DNA of 20,455 nt from NCBI GenBank assembly GCA_001586965.3, contig LUCW03001509.1:77501-97955 (forward strand), given 5' to 3'. Every line of letters starts with the position of its first letter. Position 1 is the stretch's first letter. Source of the DNA: Sphaeroforma sirkka (taxonomy: Eukaryota; Opisthokonta; Ichthyosporea; Ichthyophonida). The position numbers were made by a program, and so were the translations under genes. This document shows, one piece after another, positions 8,941-18,290 of the stretch. The notes beneath the pieces are model-generated. The model was not told where the DNA came from. It saw only the letters and a program-made list of their open reading frames with translations, and did no database searches.

Positions 8941-9069
8941 CCCTCCTTCGGTCCATAAGTCTTCGTTAATTGGTGGGTCTGTGCGTCTATGCACTAAACG
9001 GAGGAGTTCCACCCGTACCGGTTTGTTCTTGAATTCTGGTGGGGCGGAACCATCCTTGTTCGCTAGCTC

Positions 9070-10027
9070 GTAGCGTTGGCCGTGTCTAGCTTTGACTACA
9101 TATGGTCCAAACAATGGCCGCATAGCCTTCGTTGTTCGGCCTTCTGATCGTACCATGACCACATCTCCTTCGTCGAAATGTACCAAGTCGTGAGCATGCA
9201 GGCGGTCAAATGTCGTCGTAAGCTTGCCTGTATACTTCTTGGTAATGTGGTGGAGGGTCGGCAATATAGTGTCCTGTAACTGGTCTAATCGTTGTGCCCA
9301 GGTGTCATTCGTCATCGGCTGAGAATCCGGTAACTCGTCCGTGAAATCGGCGAACGGAACATGGCGGCGGCCAAAGTACACGCTAAACGGTGCACTCTTA
9401 TGGCGACGGAATATCCGAAGGTTCTGGTATAGCATCGTAAACGGAAGGCGTTCGTCCCATCGAAGGGGAACTGCCTCACAGCATTGTCGAATAGAACGTG
9501 TAATCTCCTTGTGACGTCGTTCTGCCGCGCCCAGCACTTGGGGTCGATATGGTGGAGACACCTTATGTAGCATCCCCACTTCCTGGACCAGAAGCTCCAC
9601 TAACTTGTTGGTGAACTCCTTCCCCATGTCTGTTTGGATTTTACGGGGGAAGCCATGTATGCCAAAAAATCTCTATGAGTGTCTGTGTCGTGGTTTCCTT
9701 TGTCTTGTCCGGTGTGGCTCGAAGGATAGAATAGCCTGTGGCGATGTCTAAGACGTGAAGAATATAATTTTTCTTGCGTCTGGACTCCAGTGGCATCGGG
9801 ATGTAGTCCACTTGAATATGGTCCCACGGGTAGCGTGCATCGATGCTAATCATCGGGTGGAAACCTTTACGAAGTGTGTCCTGTCCCAAACATGTGCCAC
9901 ATTGCCGCTTATCCTCTGTGGCTAACTCAAGTGCCCCTGGCCAAACGTGACCGTTCTGACGAAGTTGTTGGACTGTGTCCGCCGTCCCATGATGTCCTTG
10001 TTCGTGTTGCGCTTGCGTGAGTTGCGT
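9070..10027 (-). pseudogene. Element A integrase (fossil)
   Basis: The HHCC zinc-binding region is at 9875-10027 (H-x3-H, about 30 residues, then C-G-T-C). The catalytic core follows with DHIQVDYI (first Asp), a G-K-EF segment in the second-Asp region, and PYRPQVLGAAERRHKE around the catalytic Glu. A FGPYVV segment at about 9094-9111 is the GPY/F module of chromoviral integrases. The chromodomain lies just downstream. Confidence 0.88.
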
Positions 10028-10204
10028 ACGACGCTGTTTCTCCGCCGGACTCGCTTGTGCAAACGCCGGTTGACCCTCTGCATCTGCCAGTGCCACTGAG
10101 ATTTCTCGCGCTGTGTCTAAGCACATGACATATTTTGTATGCTTTGGTTCTGCATAACCAAGTCGCTGTGAAAACAGCGGGTCCAGTTTGAATCCATTGG
10201 GAGG

Positions 10205-10603
10205 ACCCACCCGTGCTACTACGGTATGACCCCATGGTGTCTTCCCACATGCGTACTTAGCGTACTTGAGGATCGTGTGTGGTGTCCGTGGTACCAGCAC
10301 CGGTTTTGTCTGCAATAACTGCTTGAACAGGTCGAACCATGGTGCTCTTGGTACCCATGGTAGACATACTGTGGCCCGTGCGCCGTCGGCTCGTATCTTG
10401 CGTAACATCCTGTGTATCTGTTCCCAAGGCGGGTTCATCCATCCATCGACTATCGGCCAGTCGTGGGCAAACGCTCCTTCCCCATCATCCTTCGTCCAGA
10501 ACCGAGGAAGCTGAGCGTTGGTTGGGTCCGCAAATACATCTATGTCATTCGGTCCAAAGTGTTGTTGCGCTTGTTCAAAGTAACTAGGGAATAACTGCCA
10601 GCC
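10205..10603 (-). pseudogene. Element A DIRS-type methyltransferase-like region between RNase H and integrase (fossil)
   Basis: After RNase H the translation continues FGPNDIDVFADPTNAQLPRF, then AHDWPIVDGWMNPPWEQIHRM, LRKIRADGARATVCLPWVP and RAPWFDLFKQLL. This matches in order the pattern known after RNase H in DIRS-type elements: VDLFA...N-PRF, a (F/N)PP(F/W) motif, L-KI--D-A---LV-P-WP, and PWF. That region has been annotated there as adenine-methyltransferase-like because of the NPP(Y/F/W) signature. I see no S-adenosylmethionine-binding glycine motif with certainty, so a methylase activity is not claimed. Confidence 0.7.
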
Positions 10604-10654
10604 GTCTGTATACATTATTTCGAGTTCGTCCTGCTCCGCTGTCCCCTCGTGTAC

Positions 10655-11047
10655 TCTACTTAACATGTCCGTGAGCACATTTGTCTCTCCTGGTATATGC
10701 GATATGGTAAAGTTGAATGGCGCGATAATATGATGCCATCTCTGAAGCATCGGATTAAGCTTGAGCTGTGTGTTCATATACACAAGGGCCTTGTGGTCCG
10801 TGAAGACCGCAAACCGTTGCCCATCCAAGTATTCCCTGAAATGTGTCAGTCCATATACCAATGCCAGTAACTCCTTCATAGGTGTGGCGTAGTTCTGTTG
10901 CGCATGGTTCAGAGTCTTACTAAAGAACATTAAGTAATGTTTCTTACCGTTGACCCATTGGAATAGCGCTCCCCCTAAACCGTAATCGCTAGCGTCGGTT
11001 TCCAAGTTCAGAGGAATGCCGTCGACCGGAAAGTGTAACGCCACAGC
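10655..11047 (-). pseudogene. Element A RNase H (fossil)
   Basis: The acidic residues of a retroelement RNase H are visible in context: LETDASDYGLGG, PMKELLALVYGL, FAVFTDHKALVY, and NVLTDMLSR at the end. The usual HFREYLDG and SHIPGETN motifs of Ty3/Gypsy RNase H are also present. Confidence 0.9.
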
Positions 11048-11268
11048 ATTCACCACTGCGGCTTCTTCATTGCCTGCCACGCCTGTGCATGTCTCTCCTC
11101 CCAACGATCACCTATCAACTCCTTTGGTTTGAGTTTGCAAAATTCGCGCAAGGGTGCAACCGTGTTCGCGAAATTAGGCAGATGTTCGTGGAGGTAATTT
11201 GCTAAACCCAACGCCGAGGCTATATCTTTGTACCGTAGTGGTGTGGGACAGTCGATCAGCTTGGCCTG

Positions 11269-11871
11269 CTTTTCATGGTCAATGTCAATGCCTTGTGCGA
11301 TACTTTCTTCCCTAGGATCATGACTTCGGAGATAGCGAAGTGGCACGGCAGGGTTAAGCTTAAAACTGTGGTATGTTAAGCGTTGTACCACCTTCTGCAC
11401 CGTCCTAATGTGTTCGTCATAACCGTCACTGGCGATAACTATGTCATCGATATAGTGGTGAACCGGTAAGCCATCAAGTATTGTACTCAAGGTACGTTGG
11501 AACTGCTGCGTGAGTACATGAAGACCGAACGGTGCTGATGTGAACGAGTACTGATAACGTTCGTGTGTAAATCTAAATAAGTATTGTGAGTCTGGATGGA
11601 TGGGCAGCCTGTGGTATGCAGCCGATATGTCCAGCGTCGTGTAGTACTTCTTACTCTTAAGGCGAGATATGAGTTCGTTGACCTTGGGAATCAGGAACCG
11701 GTCACCAGGAATAAGCGCGTTAACGGCACGCATATCTAAACACACGCGTACCTTCTTGACGTTGTCTTCCGCATCGAATGTCGGTACCGCAAGGAGAGGA
11801 AGATTAACAGTCGTTGGTGTCGTTCGTTTCGTGATCACCAAATCCGTCAACCACTTCTTCACTTGTTCATC
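11269..11871 (-). pseudogene. Element A reverse transcriptase (fossil)
   Basis: The translation contains the ordered RT blocks of Ty3/Gypsy elements: VRVCLDMRAVNALIP, YYTTLDISAAYHRLPI with the first catalytic Asp, YSFTSAPFGL, and VHHYIDDIVIAS carrying the YIDD active site. The thumb/connection region follows towards RNase H. Confidence 0.93.
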
Positions 11872-12149
11872 CACATAGGGGAGCCATCGATCGGATACGA
11901 AGTTACGCGTCGATCGCCGCATCTGCAACGCTTGTTCATGGGTTACTGGGATGGTTACCTCACTCCCTTCCAGACGACAGCGCGCGTTGTCGGCAATTTT
12001 CGCATTGGCTTCCAAATCCTGTGCCAACCGTTCGCGTACATCGACGGGTTCCGTCGTGTTAGGTGCTTGTCGGCGTGGTATGGGTTCGAGGAGCTCATCT
12101 AGTTCTGTGGGGTCTATTGGTGCAAGTGGCGATTGGATACCGCCTATGT

Positions 12150-12415
12150 ATAGGCCCAAGCCTTTCAATATCTTGCCCCACTATAACATCTATACCCGTC
12201 GGCAAGTTCATCAATTCTAATGAACCGTCGATAATTCTGGTACCGTACCTTATAGGTACCACTTCCGTCGTCCCCAGTCGAGGAGTTCGCAACGCCTTGT
12301 CAGCTAAATATATAAATGACCCAGGTGGTGCCGGAGTTATTGGTCGGCCAAGGAGGTCTGCGGATGTCTGTGAGATACAACTTCTATTTGCTCCCGTGTC
12401 TATCAAGGCTTTGAA
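12150..12415 (-). pseudogene. Element A aspartic protease (fossil)
   Basis: The segment IDTGANRSCIS is the active-site loop of retropepsins (D-T-G-A). Downstream IDVIVGQDIERLG matches the conserved (I/V)-(I/L)-G-x-D-x-L helix region. It lies between the Gag zinc knuckle and RT, the usual Ty3/Gypsy place. Confidence 0.88.
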
Positions 12416-12578
12416 CGTACGTCCGTTGATTTGTACTTGAATATAGACTCGTTGTCTGACGTCAGCAATGGGTCTTGTATTGCCATCACTGCTTCAATCG
12501 TGGTAACAAATATGAAGCTCCTATCCGACTCAGACACCCTCACTCTCTCATGCATGATCGGCTACCGACTCCCACGTC

Positions 12579-14790
12579 TCATAGGTGTGGTTTGGTGTTG
12601 ACGTCATGTGCTCGAAGTCTTCGTAAAGGATCGTGTTGATATGAATCTCTGTAGCTTCCGATGGGTGGTGGAGCCAAGTCTTCGTCCTGTGTAATCGCAT
12701 TCACCTGTACTTGAGGCGTCGGACGTATTGTGACTACGTCTCTAGTCTGGGATGTATTCTGCCCCTGTCCTGCGGTTGACGTTGTGGACGGTCTGTGTAC
12801 CGATTGTACGTCCCTCAAAGGACGGTTGTTGTCGTATAGCCTTGCCCGACCCTCCGCGCTCACCGCTTGCGACGCCCTGAAATGATGACACCGTGGGATG
12901 TGCCTACCACCTGGTGGCGCCTGTGCCTGGCACCCCGCACAAGTCGTTGGTACCGTAGGTTGGGGCCGTTGAGTCAATTCTGCGTTTGTGTAGGTTGGGG
13001 CGGCTATTGGTGTGGTCGCGACTTCCATTGGTCGTCGGGCCCTCGCGGTTGTTGCGACCCTGGAAACGTGCTGTCGTACGTTGCTGTGCATCCTGAATGT
13101 CAGGGCTCAACAGCTGTATAAGCTCGTGTGTCTCCATCAGTTGCCATTTGGGATGCAACTGTAGAGTACGTTCATACGTACGCCCGTTGAGAGCTTCTTC
13201 TAACAGTTGTACAATGCAGTGGTTCACTAAATTCTGTTGGAAGTCGGCATCTGTCTGGCACCGTTCACGTGCCCTCCTGTGGTTCTCCATGAGCTGTGTC
13301 ATTTGTTCCAAAGAGAGTGTGCATGTTCCGACTTTGGCCCTTGGCTAACTTGCGAAACGCGGGATCGACAGTGGCTTGTGTTTCGTGCGAACAGATCTGT
13401 TCGATCTGTAGCTGAGGTGTGCATGTCTTCAACCGTTCAGAGTTGTCGCGGATGTAGTCCAGCGTTGACTTCTCCGCCTTGAAGTAAGATAGTACCTTAT
13501 GAAACCATGTAAGGTTCCAACTCTCGTCCAGCCCTGCGATTTGTGCGTTCTTGAACGCCTCGAGGAAAGCCCCTCTTGTGTCCCGTTCCATAATATATCA
13601 TGTAGGTAGTATCTGTTCGACGGCCAATCAGGCCACGTACGTGGTGAAGGTACGGGACGCTTCTCTACCGGTCGGGACTCTAATGTAGCTCGAAGTGTCT
13701 CAATCACGCCCCGAAGAGCTTCAGCTTGAGCCGTGTTATTCTCCTCGATTGCTTGGCATAGCTCGTCACTTAAATGTAGTATCCGTGCGTGTAGCGCCTG
13801 TCGCCTTTTCTCGATACTAGCCGGTGTGGGCGGAGGCACTGCTGTCTCCTTCTCTTGTCGTTTAGGTGTCTGTACATATTCACTGGGCGCTTCTTTTCTC
13901 GCCCCACTGACGTTGCTGTTGTTGGCGCGGGTTCGTACTTAATCGGTCCTGTCTATTCTTCACCGCCTCCTTACCTTGAGGATTCTGTCTGGCTAATACT
14001 TGTTCATGTGCGAACTCTTGAAAAGTTGGTGTGTTCTCACTGGCAGACAGAGTATCATCCTCCTCGGTTGAACTGTCCTCTGACCCTGGTGATTTGTACC
14101 CGAGTCCATAAAACGGACGCTCACAGCCTTGAATTCGGAAGGTAGGGTTGTCTTCGTCCTCTGGTACTGCCTGTACCCGTTCGTGTGCGTCAGAAGAACT
14201 CTCCTTAGCGGCCGGCCCCTATTGTAGTTCGTCCGGCGTTTATGCGCTGTAACCTCTATTCGTATTTTTCAAAGAGAGACTGCTGTTGTGTCATCAGCTC
14301 CGTGAGTTTCTGAGCTGACGATTGTTCCCGTGCCGTTTCCTTGTTGTTGGTACGGTTCCGGTGACGCTTCCGCTTGTTAGGTGGGAGGCGTGGTGGGTCA
14401 TTACTGGGAAATAAGGCCCTGGGTATCCAGAGACGAACGAGGGGACAGCCCTTCACTGGCTACCTGTTCACCAATAAAAGTCTGACTACTGTCCGCACGC
14501 AGGTCGGGTACTTCCTTGGTCTCACCCTCGAATATGACATCCTCGACAGATTGTGCAGGTCCATTTTTTTGTTTGCTGTTGGTGGCTGCTTGTCGACCGC
14601 GGAAATAATGTGTGGAGCCCCAAGATGTGTCTGTTGTTGCCCCTCCAGAGCCTGACCTGAGTGGAGCGGAGCGTTCCGTATGGGACTGACGACGTTTAGT
14701 TTCACGTCGGTCGATATCATCTTCCTTGCGGCGCTCAGGATTCAAGAGTTGCTGTCTACGACGGGGGTAGGACATGGTTGGTGAGTTGTT
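12579..14790 (-). pseudogene. Element A Gag region (fossil)
   Basis: This is the first coding region after the leader. The likely start is the ATG at about 14775 (MSYPRRRQQ). The N-terminal part is Arg/Ser/Gln-rich and polar. A middle part (about 13600-13840) looks like a coiled coil (LHLSDELCQAIEENNTAQA). A helical capsid-like part follows with WFHKVLSYFKAE and then QNLVNHCIVQLLEEALNG. The C-terminal part has a Cys/His cluster at 12888-12941. Sequence is not closely similar to any Gag I can name. Part of a broken element. Confidence 0.7.
12888..12941 (-). pseudogene. Element A Gag zinc-knuckle-like Cys/His cluster (fossil)
   Basis: The residues CAGC, then nine residues, H, three residues, C (C-x2-C-x9-H-x3-C) lie where a nucleocapsid CCHC knuckle is expected. 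The spacing differs from the classic C-x2-C-x4-H-x4-C, so zinc binding is inferred from position. Confidence 0.55.
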
Positions 14791-14853
14791 TGTCAATGGA
14801 GAACTAGAAATGTGTGCGAATGAACTGATAGAGTACTGAATATAAATATCCAT

Positions 14854-16018
14854 TTTCTATTAAATTTCATCCTTCAAACACATAACGTCTCGACATCGAT
14901 CTCCGAGGAACTCGTGGGTTCCCTCGTGACTGTTTCATTTCCTACACTAACATCAGTAGTGTGGATAGTCTATCTACTCTAACACTACCAGCTGTCTTAC
15001 TCTTCATCCCACAATAACATATGGTTGAGTGCCTCATTAGTCGGAGCCACTTCTTGTTCTACTCCTCGCCAGCTCTTGCTCCGGACTAATGACGGCCTAT
15101 TCGCAGGACCCTGTTGGGAACTTCCTCATCGCTCCTCTTTTACTCTTCTTACCCGTGATGTCCTTGTCATGTGCTGTTGCGGTTGTTGGAATATGCTTCT
15201 TGATCTAAGAACGATTGCTCGTTATTGCACTCCTAAACTAAGCTGCCGTCAACCACACCTTCTGTGCATACTGTTGATCCTCTCCGTTGACCTGATTTAT
15301 CTGGAAGTTCTAGTGATTTGAGTGTGTTCGCATATCATTTTCACAATTTAACCTTGTATTTACTTGCATCGTTCGTGTTATGTGCGCCCCCACCCCTTAT
15401 ATGCTCCTAATAACTCACAGGTGCTTACTTGTGTCTCTGTATGCTTCCTAATATCCCATTCTGAAAACTTTTGTAAAATAATCTAGTATGCCGCTGATTC
15501 TTTGCGTCATCGTACTAAAACGAATCGGTACTAACCATGTACATCTCCCATCTCTACTACACTACTGTGCATCCTAAAGAACTTTCTTCTAACAACTTCT
15601 TAAATACAATTTAAGCTCATTAGCTTTGCAATTCGATTTGTACTTATCTCACACTGAAAACAACCTTACTCACCTGTACTCATCACATGATTGTCATTTG
15701 ATCATTTTGATCGTGAGACTTTCCTTGTTGACCCTGGTTAATGTTCTGCTTGATTGGAATGTTCGCTCTTCGGGTTCACTCGTATTAGTAGATTCTTTCT
15801 TCATCCTCGTCGTCACACGTCGTTAATCCAACTAAATCGTTCGGATTAATCTAAATCGTTCATTTTGATGCGACAATCGTTCAATTTGTTCGCATTCTCT
15901 GTTCAATTCAATTATACTTATAACAAAAAAAAATATGTGCCAGCTACTGACTAATTTATATTCTGTAGCTTTCTCTGTAATTACTAATAAACTAACAACT
16001 TCTATGGTAAGTTAAAAA
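14854..16018 (-). other. Element A long 5' leader
   Basis: About 1.16 kb between the 5' LTR and the start of Gag, without a convincing coding frame on either strand. Two plus-strand frames of 66-98 codons occur but lack any recognisable domain. The first bases inside the LTR, read on the minus strand as TTTTTAACTTACCATAG, do not look like a tRNA-complementary primer site beginning with TGG. Repeated ATCGTTCA-like words occur near 15830-15890. Confidence 0.6.
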
Positions 16019-16132
16019 TGTAGTACGTATACGCGAGATAACTGTATCTCAACGTTCTCCCTCCTCAGGGAGGGGACGTTGTTCATTTATTAGTAATTAT
16101 AAACAGTAATCCTAAAATGACTGACTCTTAAA

Positions 16133-16139
16133 TGAGTCA
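16133..16139. promoter_or_regulatory. AP-1/Gcn4-like site TGAGTCA in the element A LTR
   Basis: TGAGTCA matches the palindromic bZIP consensus TGA(C/G)TCA. It is accompanied by TGACTGACTC just upstream and TTAGTCAT just downstream, making a small cluster with dyad symmetry, and is identical in the other LTR (8413-8419). Function is inferred. Fungal retrotransposon LTRs are known to carry such sites. Confidence 0.45.
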
Positions 16140-16177
16140 TTAGTCATGTGCTGTAAAACCAGCAAAACCCTAAAACC

Positions 16178-16205
16178 CAGTTTATCAGATTATTCTGATA
16201 AACTG
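16178..16205. repeat. Perfect 12-bp inverted repeat in the element A LTR
   Basis: CAGTTTATCAGA and TCTGATAAACTG are exact reverse complements separated by TTAT. The other LTR has the same structure at 8458-8485 with one mismatch. It can fold as a strong hairpin in the U3/R part of the transcript or serve as a palindromic binding site. Confidence 0.9.
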
Positions 16206-16267
16206 TAAAACTTAAGTAATAAACCTAAAATAATCAAATAAATATAAGTACTTGTATTCTGACCACA

Positions 16268-16271
16268 TGCG
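16268..16271. repeat. Target-site duplication of element A, right copy
   Basis: TGCG follows the ACA end of the LTR and equals 8294-8297. Confidence 0.85.
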
Positions 16272-16733
16272 TAACGCTGGCTGGATGAACCATAGTCCTG
16301 TTGGAAAGGGCAACCTCAGTATCAGGAGGGTAGACTCTGAGATACATAATTGATAACATTAGATTGTTGAAGTATCTTCTTCAGTTGTTTCGCAACTCCT
16401 GGCTGTTCTTTTAAGCAGCGCTTTAAGTAGTTGAGTGCGAGCTTCAGGTTCTCTTAGAGTTTTGAGTCTTTGATCCATGGCCTTAGCTAGTTCCATATTT
16501 TTTACGATCTAATGCCGTTTCAATCGGCATTACCTCGACTACAATCTTGTTGGGTGCATGTGTTGTACGAGTCTTGAGCTTTTGTTCAAACTCTTTAGAC
16601 TCCTCTAGTTTAGCTAAGAATTCGGTTGAGGGTTTCCACTTAGTGGTACCTGCAGGACCGATGCGACAAACAATGGTGTGTTTCAAGGTGTCTTCTTAAT
16701 AGAATAGGATCCCTGATACAAGAACGTGTCGGT
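16272..16733 (-). pseudogene. Element B linker between the DIRS-type region and integrase (fossil)
   Basis: Coding-like minus-strand sequence (for example IVCRIGPAGTTKWKPSTEFL, then a charged Lys/Glu-rich stretch) lies where element A also has a spacer before its integrase zinc finger. GPxGTTKWKP may correspond to the GRVGPPNGFKLDP stretch in A. No domain is assigned. Confidence 0.5.
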
Positions 16734-17036
16734 TTCACGGTCGACATAAATAGGTTCGTCTTGAATCATATTAATTAAATCACGTATCCATGGGTCGGAG
16801 TTACGTAAGGGACAACACAGCGTAATGGTAGATTTAGTAATATTAACATAATTTAACAACTGTGCGATAAGTTGACAAGGTGGGTTAGCCCACGCATTAT
16901 GCTTTGATAAGTCAAGCTGAAATGCATCACCTTTAGGATGAGTCAACGACCTATATTCAGAAACCTGTTTGTTATGTTCTGCGGCGAACATATCAACAGT
17001 AAATGGACCCCATCGTGATTGAGCGAGGTTAAACCA
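16734..17036 (-). pseudogene. Element B DIRS-type methyltransferase-like region (fossil)
   Basis: Directly after RNase H the translation reads WGPFTVDMFAAEHNKQVSEY, then DAFQLDLSKHNAWANPPCQL, LLNYVNITKSTITLCCPLRN and SDPWIRDLINMI. The order of blocks (VDMFA, N-x-Q, NPP, strand ending in C-P, PW) is the same as in element A and in the region after RNase H of DIRS-type elements, although overall identity to A is low. An adenine-methyltransferase activity is not claimed. Confidence 0.65.
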
Positions 17037-17093
17037 TTTCTTATTTAGCATCCAATCGGTTGCTAATAACTCTTGACTGTTTTCTGGTAGTCG

Positions 17094-17531
17094 GGCGCAA
17101 GTCGAGAGCATGTCAGGAAGATGGTTATGTATTCCTGGTATGTGTGTTATATTAAAAGCGAACTTGGCAATAATGTCATGCCAGCGGCTCACTAACTGTG
17201 AATCAGGGTTCATATCTTTTAAGTATGTTAAAGACTTTTGATCACAGGCGACAGTAAAGTAACTTCCATAAAGGTAGTCTTTAAACTGTCTTAGCGCAGT
17301 AACTATAGCAAGGAGCTCTTGTTTAACGGTAGGGTAATTCCGTTGACTCTTATTATAACTCTTGCTAAAGAATTGTATGTAGCGCGGTTTACCATTTATC
17401 GTTTGGTAAAGCACTCCACCCACCGCTCGATCTGAAGCGTCGGTTGCTACTTGGAATGGGACACCATCCACAGGGTACTGCATGATGGGTGCGTCCATTA
17501 CTTTACTTTTGACTAGTTTAAATGCATCATC
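17094..17531 (-). pseudogene. Element B RNase H (fossil)
   Basis: Acidic motifs appear in order: QVATDASDRAVGGVL, TVKQELLAIVTAL, FTVACDQKSLTYL and HLPDMLS. ITHIPGIHN precedes the last one, as in Ty3/Gypsy elements. Confidence 0.9.
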
Positions 17532-17719
17532 ACATTCTTTAGTCAAAGCTTTCCCAAAGGTCCTTTGTGCAGCCGTAGGTGACTGAAAGGCTTTTAAGTA
17601 ATGAGAAAGATGCGGTACCAGATCCGAGAAAGAAGTTAACAAACCCACACACAGAGTTCACATCTCTTCCAGTAATTGGTATTGATAAATCAACAGAAAC
17701 TGTTTCTTGCCAGGATCAA

Positions 17720-18290
17720 TTTCTACCCCTGCTGCAGATACTTTGTAGCCAAGTAAGTGTATAGTATCTTTAGCAAAAGAACACTTGTCTTCGTTAATCT
17801 TAAGTTTAGCATGATTAAGTCGCTTTAAGACTTCTTTAACGAGTTTAGCATGTTCATGTACTGTCTTTGTAAAAAAAACTATATCATCTAAATAGACTGA
17901 TACGTTATACGACAAGTCCGCAAATAGTTCCATCATAACTTGTTGGAAGAAAGAAGGTAACATGTGTAAGCCTTCAGGTGCACCTTTAAACTGGTACTTC
18001 TTACCTTGCCAAGTAAAGGAAAAGTATTTCCTATGAGGCTCATATATTCTGTAGTTGATGGAATGCAGCTTTTAAGTCTATCTTGGAAAGATAGTCGCAC
18101 CCTCCATTTTGCGTAGTATCTCGCTTATCGTAGGTAAGGGAAAACTATGTTGCGGAATTAGTTTGTTGATTGGCGACAGGTCTAGTACTACTCTTGTTTT
18201 ACTAAACGTTCCATCAGATTTATATTGATCGACCGCTAAGAGAGCTAAGTTAACTGGGGTTGCATCATAATTGATTTCAATTAGACCCTG
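17720..18290 (-). pseudogene. Element B reverse transcriptase (fossil)
   Basis: Blocks TRVVLDLSPINKLIPQHSFP, a PSFFQQVMMELF segment and VSVYLDDIVFF with the YLDD active site are visible on the minus strand. LLGYKVSAAGVEIDP follows, the usual thumb motif (GY/F-x-V-S-x-x-G-I-x-x-D-P) of Ty3/Gypsy RT. Confidence 0.9.

Larger units (their letters stand above)
8298..16267 (-). mobile_element. Element A: Ty3/Gypsy chromovirus fossil, nested in element B
   Basis: The element is 7,970 bp with 248/249-bp LTRs (TGT...ACA), a 4-bp duplication TGCG, and a G-rich polypurine tract next to the left LTR, so the left LTR is the 3' LTR and transcription is on the minus strand. Parts in order from the right are 5' LTR, 1.2-kb leader, Gag, zinc knuckle, protease, RT, RNase H, DIRS-type extra region, integrase with GPY/F module, chromodomain, polypurine tract and 3' LTR. 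The chromodomain and GPY/F module place it among chromoviruses. LTRs differ by four substitutions and two small indels (about 1.6% substitutions), which suggests a recent insertion. It is broken by roughly nine to ten breaks. Confidence 0.92.
16019..16267 (-). repeat. Element A 5' LTR (249 bp)
   Basis: It starts TGTAGTACGTATACG and ends GACCACA, and pairs with 8298-8545. AATAAA on the minus strand is the complement of 16086-16091, and TGAGTCA lies at 16133-16139. Confidence 0.93.

Noticed and set aside
12063-12440. 125-codon plus-strand frame over element A
   Set aside because: Antisense shadow of the protease/RT region, whose minus-strand translation has clear family motifs.
15025-15826. 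Plus-strand frames (66-98 codons) in the element A leader
   Set aside because: Cys/Leu-rich translations without any domain and antisense to the element's transcription. Not enough to call a gene.
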